NCBI RefSeq assembly: GCF_965200405.1
Contig: NZ_OZ241356.1
Coordinates: forward strand, 3,038,001-3,102,000
DNA length: 64,000 bases
Direction of reading: 5' to 3'
Source of the DNA: Glacieibacterium sp965200405
GTDB taxonomy: Bacteria > Pseudomonadota > Alphaproteobacteria > Sphingomonadales > Sphingomonadaceae
Part shown: piece by piece, positions 9,302-18,382 of the stretch
How positions within the stretch are numbered: the stretch's first letter is position 1
Layout: each line of letters starts with the position of its first letter
The notes under the pieces: model-generated
Told to the model about the DNA's origin: nothing
Database searches by the model: none
What the model saw: the letters and a program-made list of their open reading frames with translations, nothing else
Position numbers and translations under genes: made by a program

Positions 9302-11489
9302 CGAATGGAGAATGCTCGTCGCAGACCGGCGGGCGATAGCCGTGCGTGAAGCGACCGATCGCTGACTCGAGCGTCGGCATCAATTGGCCGCGGACGGTGG
9401 CCAGCCGGACATCGCGCGGCCGTCCGGCGGCGCGACCGAGTTCCACTCCCGGCACGGCATCGACCAGGCGGACGTCGAGACCATTCGCCACCGCCAGCGT
9501 CCGGGCAAAATCGGCCCAGCTCATCCCGCCCTCGTTGACGAGGTGCCAGATGCCCGAGGCGCGGTCGAGCAGCAGGTCGAGGATGTTGTCGACCAGATCG
9601 GGCACGAACGTCGGGGACACGTGCTCGTCGTGGGCGGCGCGGATACGGCGTCCCGACCGCAGCGCGGCGAGGACGTCGACGGCAAAGTCGGCGCGGTCGT
9701 TCGGGGAGAAGAAGGCCGCGGTCCTGACGATCATCGCGCTCGGATGTGCGGTCATGACCAGCGCCTCGGCCTGCGCCTTGGACCGGCCGTAAGTGTTGAG
9801 AGCATTCGGCCGATCGCCCTCGGTGTAATGGCGACCCAGGCTGCCGTCGAAAACCTGGTCCGATGACAGCTGGACCATCGCGATGCCGCGCGCGGCGCAG
9901 GCCTCGGCCAGCAGCCCGGCGCCGGTCGCATTGACCCGGGTGGCGAGCTCCGGCCGCAGCTCCGCATCGTCGAGCGAGACGACACCGGCGCAGTTGATCA
10001 CCGCCCAAGGCTCGATCACATCGAGCGCCGGTCCCAGCGTCGCGATATCGGCAAGATCGACGACGTCGCGACCGGTCAAGATATGCGTCAGGCCGCGAAG
10101 CTCGCAGATGCCGGCAAACGCCTGTCCGAGCGTCCCGGTGCGCCCGGTGATCAGGATCGGCCGCCCGGTCGGACGCGCCGCGGCACGCCAATGTCCGCCA
10201 TAGCCATGCAGGAAACGGTCGGACCGGTGCCACCAGCCCTTCTGCACCAACGCCACGTCATCGACCGGTTCACCGGCCGCAAGCCGGCGCAGCAACGGCA
10301 CCATCGCCGTCGGACGCGGCGAGCCGCTGCGAACGTCATAGATGCCGCATTCGTAATGCCCGTGCTGCTGGGTCAGCAGGTGGTTCCAGTCATAGGCCCC
10401 GAGCAGCGCCCAGGCCGTGACCGCGATGACATCGACACCCTGCCCGCGCGCCGCCTCGGCGGCCTGCCAGACTTCGGCGAACCAGCGTAGCTGCTCTTCA
10501 CGCGCCGAGGCGTTGTGGCATTCGGTGATTGCCAACGGCCGCCGATAGCGATCCCACGCCTGCGTCAACAGCGTCTCGACCCCCAGGGTCTGCTCGACCG
10601 TCCGTACCGCGTCCAGATTGGCGCATCGCGCACCGTCGCCACCAAGCCGCCCCGGATGACGCGAGACGCGGTGGTCGAGGAAGCGTTCGGAGCAGAGATA
10701 GGTGTTGATGCCGAGGACATCCGCCGGACATGGATCGGCAGAAATCACCCGCAGGCGCGCCTCGAAGCCGTGCGCGACCAGCCGGTCCCAAAGTGCGTGG
10801 CCGGGCACGACCATGCCCTCTAGCAGGTCCCAGGTCATCCAGCGCCGGTCATTCTCGAACCGCGCCTGCTCCGCCATCTGCGGGGTGGAATGAGCGAAGC
10901 CAAGGTCTTCGGTCTGGATCAGGCGGGCACCGGGCACGATCATGCGGATCTCGCGCATCGCCAGCCGCGTCGCATCGATCTGGTTGAGCAATGCCGCCCA
11001 GAAGTCGGTCTCGTTCTCGCGGTGCGGGTACCACAGTCCGTAACGGCAGCTGAAGCGCGCGGTGGTCAGCGGCTCATTGACCGGCGTCCAGTCGGTGACC
11101 CAGGGATAGCGTTCGGCCACGGCGCGGGCATGGTCGGCGAGCCCGGTCGCGAACGACGGGTCGAGCAGGTCGGTATAAACCGGGCCGCTGCCGTGATGGA
11201 TCAGGCCGACGATCGGGTTGATGCCCAGCCGACGGATCTTGTTCAGCCGCTCGTCGGCCCAGGAAAAGTCACGCTGGTCGGGGGTATCCGGGGCGGTGCG
11301 CTCCCACAGCACCGGATAGCGAAGTGTCTCGACGCCGAGTTCGGCGAAGCGCGCCAGATCATCGAGCCGATGCTGGTGACCGGTCCGAAACGTCTGGTCC
11401 GCATAAGTATTGCCGACGCGGTTGACGGTACATTCATGTCCGCCCCATAGCGCCAGGCGTGTCGATTGATCCATCGTCTGCCTTGCCAT
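9285..11489 (-). CDS. fusion of a family 1 glycoside hydrolase-like domain with an RmlD-type sugar nucleotide reductase domain
   Basis: 734 residues. Residues 1 to about 415 form a GH1-like TIM barrel with the acid/base motif TPVNEP (Glu139) and the nucleophile motif ITEC (Glu323). Residues from about 442 form an extended short-chain dehydrogenase domain like dTDP-4-dehydrorhamnose reductase, with LITGRTGTLG as the NAD(P)-binding loop, SSDQVFDG and YGRSK (catalytic Tyr and Lys). Such fusions are known in alphaproteobacteria, but their product is not established; a role in deoxysugar-containing surface glycan metabolism is inference. There is no signal peptide, so it is probably cytoplasmic. 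ATG 11474 is an alternative start five codons in. It lies downstream of pyrG on the same strand but 121 bases away. Confidence 0.85.
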   Translation of the reverse strand: MARQTMDQSTRLALWGGHECTVNRVGNTYADQTFRTGHQHRLDDLARFAELGVETLRYPVLWERTAPDTPDQRDFSWADERLNKIRRLGINPIVGLIHHGSGPVYTDLLDPSFATGLADHARAVAERYPWVTDWTPVNEPLTTARFSCRYGLWYPHRENETDFWAALLNQIDATRLAMREIRMIVPGARLIQTEDLGFAHSTPQMAEQARFENDRRWMTWDLLEGMVVPGHALWDRLVAHGFEARLRVISADPCPADVLGINTYLCSERFLDHRVSRHPGRLGGDGARCANLDAVRTVEQTLGVETLLTQAWDRYRRPLAITECHNASAREEQLRWFAEVWQAAEAARGQGVDVIAVTAWALLGAYDWNHLLTQQHGHYECGIYDVRSGSPRPTAMVPLLRRLAAGEPVDDVALVQKGWWHRSDRFLHGYGGHWRAAARPTGRPILITGRTGTLGQAFAGICELRGLTHILTGRDVVDLADIATLGPALDVIEPWAVINCAGVVSLDDAELRPELATRVNATGAGLLAEACAARGIAMVQLSSDQVFDGSLGRHYTEGDRPNALNTYGRSKAQAEALVMTAHPSAMIVRTAAFFSPNDRADFAVDVLAALRSGRRIRAAHDEHVSPTFVPDLVDNILDLLLDRASGIWHLVNEGGMSWADFARTLAVANGLDVRLVDAVPGVELGRAAGRPRDVRLATVRGQLMPTLESAIGRFTHGYRPPVCDEHSPFAIAAE

Positions 11490-11554
11490 CGCGTAACTGG
11501 ATGACCTTACGCGGCGGAAGCGTCGCTTGTTCCAAAACTGGCACTAATAATGCT

Positions 11555-11575
11555 GCATAGCAACATGCGCTATGC
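11555..11575. promoter_or_regulatory. perfect 7-bp palindrome upstream of the GH1-RmlD gene
   Basis: GCATAGC (11555-11561) and GCTATGC (11569-11575) around a seven-base loop, in the AT-richer gap between pyrG's 3' end and the GH1-RmlD gene. No U-run follows on the minus strand, so it is a poor pyrG terminator. It could be an operator, but no regulator gene is adjacent. Confidence 0.3.
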
Positions 11576-11610
11576 TCGACAGTCTGCCGCAAAGCTTTAC
11601 GGGGACGTCT

Positions 11611-13239
11611 CTAGACGAGCCGGCTTTGCTTGACGGCGGCACCGATAAAGCTGGCAAATAATGGATGTGGTTCGAAAGGCTTGGACTTGAGTTCAGGGTG
11701 AAACTGCACGCCGACGAACCACGGATGATCGGGACGCTCGACGATTTCAGGCAGCAACCCGTCGGGCGACATTCCGGAGAAGATCAGCCCCGATGCTTCG
11801 AGCCGTTCGCGATAGTGGATGTTGACCTCGTAGCGGTGCCGGTGGCGCTCGCTGATCGTCGAGGCGCCGTAGATCGACGCCGCGACGCTGTTGCCCGCCA
11901 GCGAAGCCGCATAGGAGCCGAGCCGCATCGTGCCGCCCAGGTCGCCGCCGTGCGAGCGCGTCTGCAGGCCGGCATCGCTCATCCAGTCGGTGATCAGGCC
12001 GACGACAGGCTCCTCGGTCGGGCCGAACTCGGTGGTCGAGGCGTCCTTGATGCCGGCACAGTTGCGCGCTGCCTCGATGCACGCCATCTGCATGCCGAGG
12101 CAGACACCGAAGAACGGCACGTCGCGCTCGCGGGCGAAGCGCACGCTGGCGATCTTGCCCTCGCTGCCACGCTCGCCGAAGCCGCCGGGCACCAGGATGC
12201 CGTGCATCGGCTCGAGAATCGCGGCGACATCGTCGCGCTCGAAGGCCTCGGCGTCGATCCAGCGCAGCTTGACCTGGACGCGGTTGGCGATGCCGCCATG
12301 AACCAGCGCCTCGGTCAGCGACTTATAGGCGTCCTTCATGCCGGTGTACTTGCCGACGATGCCGATGGTGACTTCGCCCTCGGGCTGGGTCAGGCGGTCG
12401 ACGATATCGGTCCAGCGGGTCAGGTCGGGGCGCGGCGCATCGGTGATGCCGAACGCCAGCAGCACCTGATCGTCGAGGCCCTCGGCGTGATATTGCAGCG
12501 GCACGGCGTAGATGCTGGCGGCGTCGAGCGCCGAGATCACCGCCTCGGGCGCGACGTTGCAGAACAGCGCGATCTTGGCGCGGTCACTGGCCGGCAGCGG
12601 GTATTCGGAACGGCAGACCAGGACGTGCGGCTGGATGCCGATGCCGCGAAGCTCGGCGACGCTGTGCTGGGTCGGCTTGGTCTTCAGCTCCCCGGCGGCG
12701 GCGAGATACGGGATCAGCGTGCAGTGGATGTAGACGGCGTTGGTGCGGCCGACGTCGCTGCTCAACTGGCGGATCGCCTCGAGGAACGGCAGGCTCTCGA
12801 TGTCGCCGACGGTGCCGCCGATCTCGCACAGGATGAAGTCGACATCGTCGATGGCGTTGCGGGCGAACGCCTTGATCGCATCGGTGACGTGCGGAATGAC
12901 CTGCACCGTCGCGCCCAGGAAGTCGCCGCGGCGCTCCTTGGTGATGATGTCGGAGTAGACCCGGCCGGAGGTGATGTTGTCCGACTGTCGCGACGACACG
13001 CCGGTGAAGCGCTCGTAGTGACCGAGGTCGAGATCGGTCTCGGCGCCATCGTCGGTGACATAGACCTCGCCGTGCTGATACGGCGACATCGTGCCGGGAT
13101 CGACGTTGAGGTACGGATCGAATTTGCGGATGCGGACGCGGTACCCGCGCGCTTGGAGAAGGCTGCCAAGGGCCGCAGCCATGAGACCTTTACCAAGCGA
13201 CGAGACCACGCCGCCAGTGATGAAAATGAAGCGGGCCAT
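11611..13239 (-). CDS. pyrG: CTP synthase
   Basis: 542-residue enzyme that aminates UTP to CTP using glutamine, the last step of pyrimidine nucleotide synthesis. The N-terminal synthetase domain begins MARFIFITGGVVSSLGKGL with the P-loop and contains CEIGGTVGDIES and KTKPTQHSV. The C-terminal class I glutamine amidotransferase domain has GGFGERGSEGK, the nucleophile motif FFGVCLGMQ (Cys near residue 380) and VQFHPELKSKP. Length is normal. secG, its common neighbour elsewhere, lies 27 kb away with tpiA (40320). Confidence 0.97.
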   Translation of the reverse strand: MARFIFITGGVVSSLGKGLMAAALGSLLQARGYRVRIRKFDPYLNVDPGTMSPYQHGEVYVTDDGAETDLDLGHYERFTGVSSRQSDNITSGRVYSDIITKERRGDFLGATVQVIPHVTDAIKAFARNAIDDVDFILCEIGGTVGDIESLPFLEAIRQLSSDVGRTNAVYIHCTLIPYLAAAGELKTKPTQHSVAELRGIGIQPHVLVCRSEYPLPASDRAKIALFCNVAPEAVISALDAASIYAVPLQYHAEGLDDQVLLAFGITDAPRPDLTRWTDIVDRLTQPEGEVTIGIVGKYTGMKDAYKSLTEALVHGGIANRVQVKLRWIDAEAFERDDVAAILEPMHGILVPGGFGERGSEGKIASVRFARERDVPFFGVCLGMQMACIEAARNCAGIKDASTTEFGPTEEPVVGLITDWMSDAGLQTRSHGGDLGGTMRLGSYAASLAGNSVAASIYGASTISERHRHRYEVNIHYRERLEASGLIFSGMSPDGLLPEIVERPDHPWFVGVQFHPELKSKPFEPHPLFASFIGAAVKQSRLV

Positions 13240-13296
13240 GGACGGTCGTCCTAGAGCAGCCGGCCCGCCGTGGCTAGGCTTGTGACGCCCGCCGGT

Positions 13297-14775
13297 TCAG
13301 AAACGCGAGCGGAAGCCGACTTCGATGGCCGGATGGAGCTTCGACGAGTCCGGCGTATTCGGTGCGTCGTTCTGCAACCGGCCCTCAATCTTGATGTCGC
13401 CGTACTGGGTCGGGAGCTCGACTCCGGCGGTCGCGATCTGGACGGTCTCGGTGTTGCTCGAGATGCGATTCCGGAGCGGCCCGCCGGCGTAGAAAGGCCC
13501 GACCTCGGTCAGGTTGATCTTTGCCGAGCGCACCGAGCCGTACCAGCGCCGGTTGGCGGTATCGTTGACCGCGCCGCTGACCGTGAAGTTGCGGGAATCG
13601 CTATCGAGCGAGTAGCCGATCGGCAGCCTTTTGTAAGTGAAACCATCGACATAGATGAACTGGTTGTAGAGCGAGCCCGGGTATTTACGACCGCCGAAAA
13701 GCTTTGAACCCAAGGTGTCGGTGTACTCGAAATTCGCCGACCAGCTGGCGCCGTTCTTGCCCAGCGCGCCACTGAGCGCCAGCCCGCCGAGGCGAGCATA
13801 TTGTTCGATGATGAAGTTGTCCTCGTCCTCCGCTTCGCCCTCGAAATACAGCTGGGTCGTGACGCCCATGATGTTGCGCGTGAAGCTGATGTCGAAGCCG
13901 GCGATCTGGTTGCCGGGCTCGTTGAAGGTGCCGGTATTGTCCTCATTGCCGAAGCCGATCAGCGCCTTGCCGATTGTCTTGGGCTTGCAGGGACGGTTCG
14001 CTCCACACAGCTGCAGCGCGCGGTTCAGGCCGATCTCGAGGCCGCGGATCGGCTCGAAGCCGAGCTTCATGCCGATGACCGCAGGATTGTCGAAGTCGCG
14101 CTTCTCGGTCAGCACGCCGCCGAACGCCTCGAAGCGGATCGGGCCGAGCCAGCGCAGCACCGGCAGGTTGATCGGGCCGGGCGACAGGCGCTTGAAGCCG
14201 ATCTTGGGGAACGGTCGCGCGCTGTTGGAAAACAGCAGCGCGCCGTCATGCCCGGGACCGTACCACTGCTCGACATAGCCGCCGTAAAGCGCCCAATTGC
14301 CGAGCTTTACCGCGATGTAGCTCGGCTCGAAGTTGAAGTCCTTGCCGCGCTCGCCGTTGCGATAGCCGATGCCGTAGCTGACATAGACCGAGCCGAGATC
14401 GTGCGAGGCGCGCACGGAGACATCGGCCTTCTCACGCGCACCACCGCCGAAGTCGCGGACCAGCTGCGTGTCGTTGGTGGCGTTGGCGCGGATTTCGTAG
14501 ACGGTGCGCTGCTGGGCGAGGTCGCTCAGCGCCTCGACCCGCCTGAGCGCGGCGGCAAGGTGCGGCGGCAGGGGACGATCGCCAAAGGCGGCGATGCCAT
14601 TGTCGATCTGGGCCCAGGGCAGCGGCCAGGAGTTGATCGGACCGCGGATGACGCCGGCGGCCTTGAGCATCTCGACGTCCTGGCGCAACTGGCGGTCGCC
14701 GACCTCGGCCCAGGGTGACGCTCCGGCGCCGGCTCCGATCAGCAACAGCGAGGCGCAGAGAGTTTTGAGCTTCAT
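13297..14775 (-). CDS. capsule assembly Wzi family outer-membrane protein
   Basis: About 492 residues. Start at ATG 14775 gives a signal peptide (MKLKTLCASLLLIGAGAGAS); the open frame continues upstream into the preceding gene without one. The body matches the Cap_assembly/Wzi pattern: an N-terminal helical bundle (QLRQDVEMLKAAGVIRGPINSWP) followed by alternating amphipathic strands of a beta-barrel with motifs such as YGGYVEQWYGPGHDGALLFSNSARPFP and a terminal aromatic residue (GFRSRF) as expected for BAM substrates. E. coli Wzi binds group 1 capsule; here a role in anchoring or exporting surface polysaccharide is inferred. The gene directly follows the nucleotidyltransferase gene. Confidence 0.82.
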   Translation of the reverse strand: MKLKTLCASLLLIGAGAGASPWAEVGDRQLRQDVEMLKAAGVIRGPINSWPLPWAQIDNGIAAFGDRPLPPHLAAALRRVEALSDLAQQRTVYEIRANATNDTQLVRDFGGGAREKADVSVRASHDLGSVYVSYGIGYRNGERGKDFNFEPSYIAVKLGNWALYGGYVEQWYGPGHDGALLFSNSARPFPKIGFKRLSPGPINLPVLRWLGPIRFEAFGGVLTEKRDFDNPAVIGMKLGFEPIRGLEIGLNRALQLCGANRPCKPKTIGKALIGFGNEDNTGTFNEPGNQIAGFDISFTRNIMGVTTQLYFEGEAEDEDNFIIEQYARLGGLALSGALGKNGASWSANFEYTDTLGSKLFGGRKYPGSLYNQFIYVDGFTYKRLPIGYSLDSDSRNFTVSGAVNDTANRRWYGSVRSAKINLTEVGPFYAGGPLRNRISSNTETVQIATAGVELPTQYGDIKIEGRLQNDAPNTPDSSKLHPAIEVGFRSRF

Positions 14776-14785
14776 GGCTCGCCGA

Positions 14786-15475
14786 CTATCCGCCAATCCA
14801 GCTTTCCGCCAGCGCCAGCGCGCGTGGGTCGTCAATATCAAGCCAGTCGTGTGACGAGATGTCCACAGTTCCGCAGCGTCCCCGGGCAGCAAGTCGGCGA
14901 ACACCGTCCGAAAGCCCGGGGCTTTCCATAGTCGCGAGCTCGCGCGTCAGGTCCGGCGTGATCACGAACACTCCGGAATCGTAGCAATCATAGACCGGCA
15001 GGCCCTTGCCGATGCCGACGATCCGGTCCTGCCGCGTCGCGACGCGGGTGACGTCGTCCTCGTCCACCCACGCATGGCCGAGGCGCCGGTCGATGCCGAG
15101 CACCAGCGCATCGTCGCCAAGCTCGTGTGCGATCATCGCCGCATAGAGCGACGGCGCGACGAGATGGTCGGCCATGCACAGCAGCGCCCGTTCCTCCAGC
15201 GCCGGCCCAGCCGCGAGCAGCGAAACGCCGTTCGGCGACTGCCAGGCGAGATTGTCGATGAAGGTCACCGGCAGGGTCCGGGCGGCCTCTACGGCGCTGC
15301 GCACCGCGGCACCCTCGTAGCCGATGACGACCAAGGCGCTGCTAGCACCGCCCTGCGCCAATCGGTCGAGAGTGTGGAGGATGAGGGCGCGTCCGGCGAC
15401 CTGGGTCAGCGGCTTGACCGGAGATGCCGAGCGCAGCCGGGTGCCCATGCCGGCAGCGAGGACGACGGCCTGCAT
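14786..15475 (-). CDS. NTP-transferase domain protein (inositol/choline-phosphate cytidylyltransferase-like)
   Basis: 229 residues with a GT-A-like nucleotidyltransferase fold. MQAVVLAAGMGTRLRSASPVKPL is the pyrophosphorylase signature (GxGTR...K). NGVSLLAA, the MADH metal/substrate motif, the YDSGVFVITP strand and the terminal WLDIDDPRAL resemble the cytidylyltransferase half of CTP:inositol-1-phosphate cytidylyltransferases and related phosphocholine enzymes rather than glucose-1-phosphate enzymes. The exact alcohol phosphate is not determined. The start codon follows the stop of the Mth938-like gene without a gap, so it appears to be co-transcribed with the sec genes. The Wzi gene follows 10 bases later. 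Confidence 0.72.
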   Translation of the reverse strand: MQAVVLAAGMGTRLRSASPVKPLTQVAGRALILHTLDRLAQGGASSALVVIGYEGAAVRSAVEAARTLPVTFIDNLAWQSPNGVSLLAAGPALEERALLCMADHLVAPSLYAAMIAHELGDDALVLGIDRRLGHAWVDEDDVTRVATRQDRIVGIGKGLPVYDCYDSGVFVITPDLTRELATMESPGLSDGVRRLAARGRCGTVDISSHDWLDIDDPRALALAESWIGG

Positions 15476-15829
15476 CTAGACCGGCAGCAGGGCGGCAGCG
15501 ACGCGGCGTCCCTCGCTGACCAACACGTTATAGGTGCGCGCCGCTGCCTTCGAGTCCATCACGTCGACCGCCAGCCGGGCCTCCGCCAGGGCTTTGAGCA
15601 AGGCGGCATCGCGCACCAGCGTCGGACCGGTGCCGAGCAGCAGGACTTCGACGCCCTGCGCGGCCAGCGGTGCGAGTTGCGCCAAGGTTAGCCCGCCCAG
15701 CAGCGCCACCGCCGCGTCGGGCGTGACCAGCACGCCGTCGGGCCAAACCTCGCCACCGACTCGCCAGCCTGCCGGGCCGTAGCCCGTGATCGTCAGCGCA
15801 GCGTCGGGCCGTTGTTCGTCGAACCTCAC
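15476..15829 (-). CDS. Mth938-like (DUF498) domain protein
   Basis: 117 residues matching the Mth938/NDUFAF3 fold: an N-terminal ITGYGPAGWRVGGEVWPDGVLV strand pair, a central LAPLAAQGVEVLLLGTGPTLV strand-loop and a C-terminal AARTYNVLVSEGRRVAAALLPV. Its human relative is a complex I assembly factor; the bacterial role is not settled, although linkage to secDF suggests membrane protein biogenesis. The GTG start overlaps the secF stop (GTGA), so translation is coupled. Confidence 0.82.
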   Translation of the reverse strand: MRFDEQRPDAALTITGYGPAGWRVGGEVWPDGVLVTPDAAVALLGGLTLAQLAPLAAQGVEVLLLGTGPTLVRDAALLKALAEARLAVDVMDSKAAARTYNVLVSEGRRVAAALLPV

Positions 15830-16773
15830 GCGCGCCGCGTGACGCGCTCGCCACGCGAAGTCTCGACCGGCGCCGCACGGCTCTTCACGCCGAGCGCGAT
15901 GAGCAGCGACGACGATACGAAGATCGACGAATAGGTCCCGACGACGATGCCGAGCAGCATCGCGGCGGTGAAGCCGAAGATCACGTCCGGTCCGAGCAGC
16001 AGCATCGCGGTCAGCGCGACGATCATCGCCAGCGACGTCATGACGGTGCGTGGCAGGGTCTCGTTGACGCTGAGATCGATGATGTGGCCGATGTCCATGC
16101 TGCGGTATTTGCGCAAATTCTCGCGGATACGGTCGTCGATGACGACCTTGTCGTTGAGGCTGTAGCCAATGATCGTCAGCACCGCCGCGACGACGTTCAG
16201 GTCGAATTCGAGCTGCGTCAGCGCGAAGAAGCCCATCGTCACCGTGACGTCATGGACCAGCGCGACCACCGTCGAGACGCCGAAATGCCATTCGAAGCGG
16301 ATCCAGGTGAACAGCGCCACCGCGGCCATCGACAGCAGCACGGCCAGCGCGCCCTTGCGGATCAGCTCGCCGGAAACCTTGCCGCTGACCGACTCGGTGC
16401 GGCGGAAGCTGACGTTGCCGTACTTGGCCTTGAGGTCGGCCTGGACCTTGGCGACGACCTTTTGCACGGCGTCCTGGCCGCCGTCCGGAAGCGGCAAGCG
16501 GATCAGGATGGTGCGGGCGTTGCCGAACTCCTGCAGCGCGGACTGGCCGACGCGGAGCGAATCAACTTCCTCGCGCAGCCGATCGAGCGGCGGCGGTGCG
16601 CTGAACGCGACCTCCATCGTCAGGCCGCCCTTGAAGTCGACGCCGAGGTTCAACCCCTTGGTCACCAGCAAGGCGATCGAGCCGATGGTGAGCAGCACCG
16701 TCAGCGCGAACGCCAGGTAGCGCATCCGCACGAAGCCGATGTTGGTGTTGTCCGGGACCAGCTTGAGGTTCAT
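15826..16773 (-). CDS. secF: protein translocase subunit SecF
   Basis: 315-residue RND-type membrane protein which, with SecD, uses proton motive force to pull exported proteins from SecYEG into the periplasm. The first transmembrane helix (YLAFALTVLLTIGSIALLV) is followed by the GVDFKGG motif and periplasmic P4 domain (about residues 35-140), then five helices including VVALVHDVTVTMGFFALT and the conserved GYSLNDKVVIDDRIRENLR. A TLPRTVMTSLAMIVALTAMLL segment completes the bundle. It lies 10 bases downstream of secD. Confidence 0.95.
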   Translation of the reverse strand: MNLKLVPDNTNIGFVRMRYLAFALTVLLTIGSIALLVTKGLNLGVDFKGGLTMEVAFSAPPPLDRLREEVDSLRVGQSALQEFGNARTILIRLPLPDGGQDAVQKVVAKVQADLKAKYGNVSFRRTESVSGKVSGELIRKGALAVLLSMAAVALFTWIRFEWHFGVSTVVALVHDVTVTMGFFALTQLEFDLNVVAAVLTIIGYSLNDKVVIDDRIRENLRKYRSMDIGHIIDLSVNETLPRTVMTSLAMIVALTAMLLLGPDVIFGFTAAMLLGIVVGTYSSIFVSSSLLIALGVKSRAAPVETSRGERVTRRA

Positions 16774-16783
16774 CCCAATATCC

Positions 16784-18382
16784 TCAGATCGCCAGCGCGG
16801 CGGGGCGGCGAGCCCGCAGCCAGCGCGCCACCATCAGGCGGGTCACGGTAACGGCAGTGAACACCGAGGTCGCGATGCCGATCGACAGCACCACGGCGAA
16901 GCCCTTGATCGGCCCGGAGCCGAACATGAACATGATGACGGCGACGATGATGTTGAGCGAATTGGCATCCCAGATCGTCCGCGTCGCATCGCGGTAGCCG
17001 ACCTCGACCGAGGCGATGACGCCCCTGCCCTTGCGCTGTTCTTCTCGAATACGCTCGTTGATCAGCACGTTGGCATCGACTGCGGCGCCGATGGTCAGCA
17101 CCAGTCCGGCGATGCCCGGCAGGGTCAGTGTCGCGCCGACGACCGACATCACGCCGAGGATCATGAAGACGTTGAGGATCAGCGCCACCACCGAATAGAT
17201 GCCGAAGCGCCCGTAGGTGACGATCATCAGCAGCGACACGGCGATCACCGCGACGGTGGCGGCGATGGCGCCCTTGTGAATCGAGTCGGCGCCGAGGTCT
17301 GGACCGACGGTGCGCTCCTCGACGACCTTCAGCTCGACCGGCAGCTTGCCCGAGCGCAGCAGGATAGCGAGCTGGTTGGCGCTCTCGGTGGTGAACGACC
17401 CCGAGATGATGCCGCTGCCGCCGAGGATCGGCTCGTTGATGTTGGGTGCCGAGATCACCTTGTTGTCGAGGATGATCGCGAACGGCTTGCCGACGTTCTG
17501 CTGCGTCGCCTTGGCGAAGCGGCGGCCACCGGCGCTGTCGAAGTTGAACGACGTCGCGGGCTGGCCATTCTGGTCGGTCGTCAGCTTGGAGTCGACGAGC
17601 TGGTCACCGGTGATCAGCGCACGGCGCTTGACCACGACCAACCCGGGCTGGTCGGCGTATTGCAGCACCTGGCTGCCGGCGGGCGCGCGGCCCTGAGCGG
17701 CGAGTGCCGGGTCGGCGGAGACGTCGACGAGTTTGAACTCGAGCTTGGCGGTCTTGCCGATCAACGCCTTGAGCGCGCTCGGATCCTGCAGGCCCGGGAC
17801 CTGGACGACGATGCGGTTGTCGCCCTGGCGAACGATGGTTGGCTCGCGGGTGCCGAGCTCGTCGATGCGGCGGCGGATGACTTCGACGGCCTGCGCCATG
17901 GCGCTGTTGACCGCCTCGGCGATGCCGGCGGCAGTCTGGGTCATCACGATGCGGTTGCCGTCGACGACGGTGACTTCGAGGTCGCGCTGGCCGGACAGGC
18001 CGCCGGTCGGGCGGGACAGCTTGCGCAGCGTCTCCACGGCGCGGTCGAGAGCCTGGGGATCGGTGATCGTGACGCTGAGCTTGCCGCCGGCAGTCGAAAG
18101 ATCGGCGAACTGGACGGCGCCGCCATCGGCATCGCGCAACTCGCTGCGGACGCTTTCCTCCAGCGCTTCGAGCTTGGCCTTCTGGACGTCCTCGGTCTGC
18201 GCCTCGAGCATGAGGTGCGAACCTCCGCGCAGGTCGAGGCCGAGGCTGAGCTGCTGGCGCGGCAATACCGACGGCCAGCGGGCAACCGCCTCCTCCGAAA
18301 AGAAATTCGGGACCGCGAACAGCAGCCCCAAGGCTGCCGTCAGGGCGATCGTCCAGATCTTCCAGGCCGGAAAGTCGAGCAT
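16784..18382 (-). CDS. secD: protein translocase subunit SecD
   Basis: 532-residue partner of SecF. An N-terminal helix (WTIALTAALGLLFAVPNFFS), the LGLDLRGGSHLMLE motif at the start of the periplasmic P1 base, the head domain, and the C-terminal RND helices including LPGIAGLVLTIGAAVDANVLINERIREE, which carries the proton-relay Asp, are all present. Its ATG overlaps the last base of the yajC stop. The order yajC-secD-secF is conserved. Confidence 0.96.
   Translation of the reverse strand: MLDFPAWKIWTIALTAALGLLFAVPNFFSEEAVARWPSVLPRQQLSLGLDLRGGSHLMLEAQTEDVQKAKLEALEESVRSELRDADGGAVQFADLSTAGGKLSVTITDPQALDRAVETLRKLSRPTGGLSGQRDLEVTVVDGNRIVMTQTAAGIAEAVNSAMAQAVEVIRRRIDELGTREPTIVRQGDNRIVVQVPGLQDPSALKALIGKTAKLEFKLVDVSADPALAAQGRAPAGSQVLQYADQPGLVVVKRRALITGDQLVDSKLTTDQNGQPATSFNFDSAGGRRFAKATQQNVGKPFAIILDNKVISAPNINEPILGGSGIISGSFTTESANQLAILLRSGKLPVELKVVEERTVGPDLGADSIHKGAIAATVAVIAVSLLMIVTYGRFGIYSVVALILNVFMILGVMSVVGATLTLPGIAGLVLTIGAAVDANVLINERIREEQRKGRGVIASVEVGYRDATRTIWDANSLNIIVAVIMFMFGSGPIKGFAVVLSIGIATSVFTAVTVTRLMVARWLRARRPAALAI

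Noticed and set aside
11665..13254. A 529-codon plus-strand frame
   Set aside because: Antisense to pyrG, which is complete and unmistakable.
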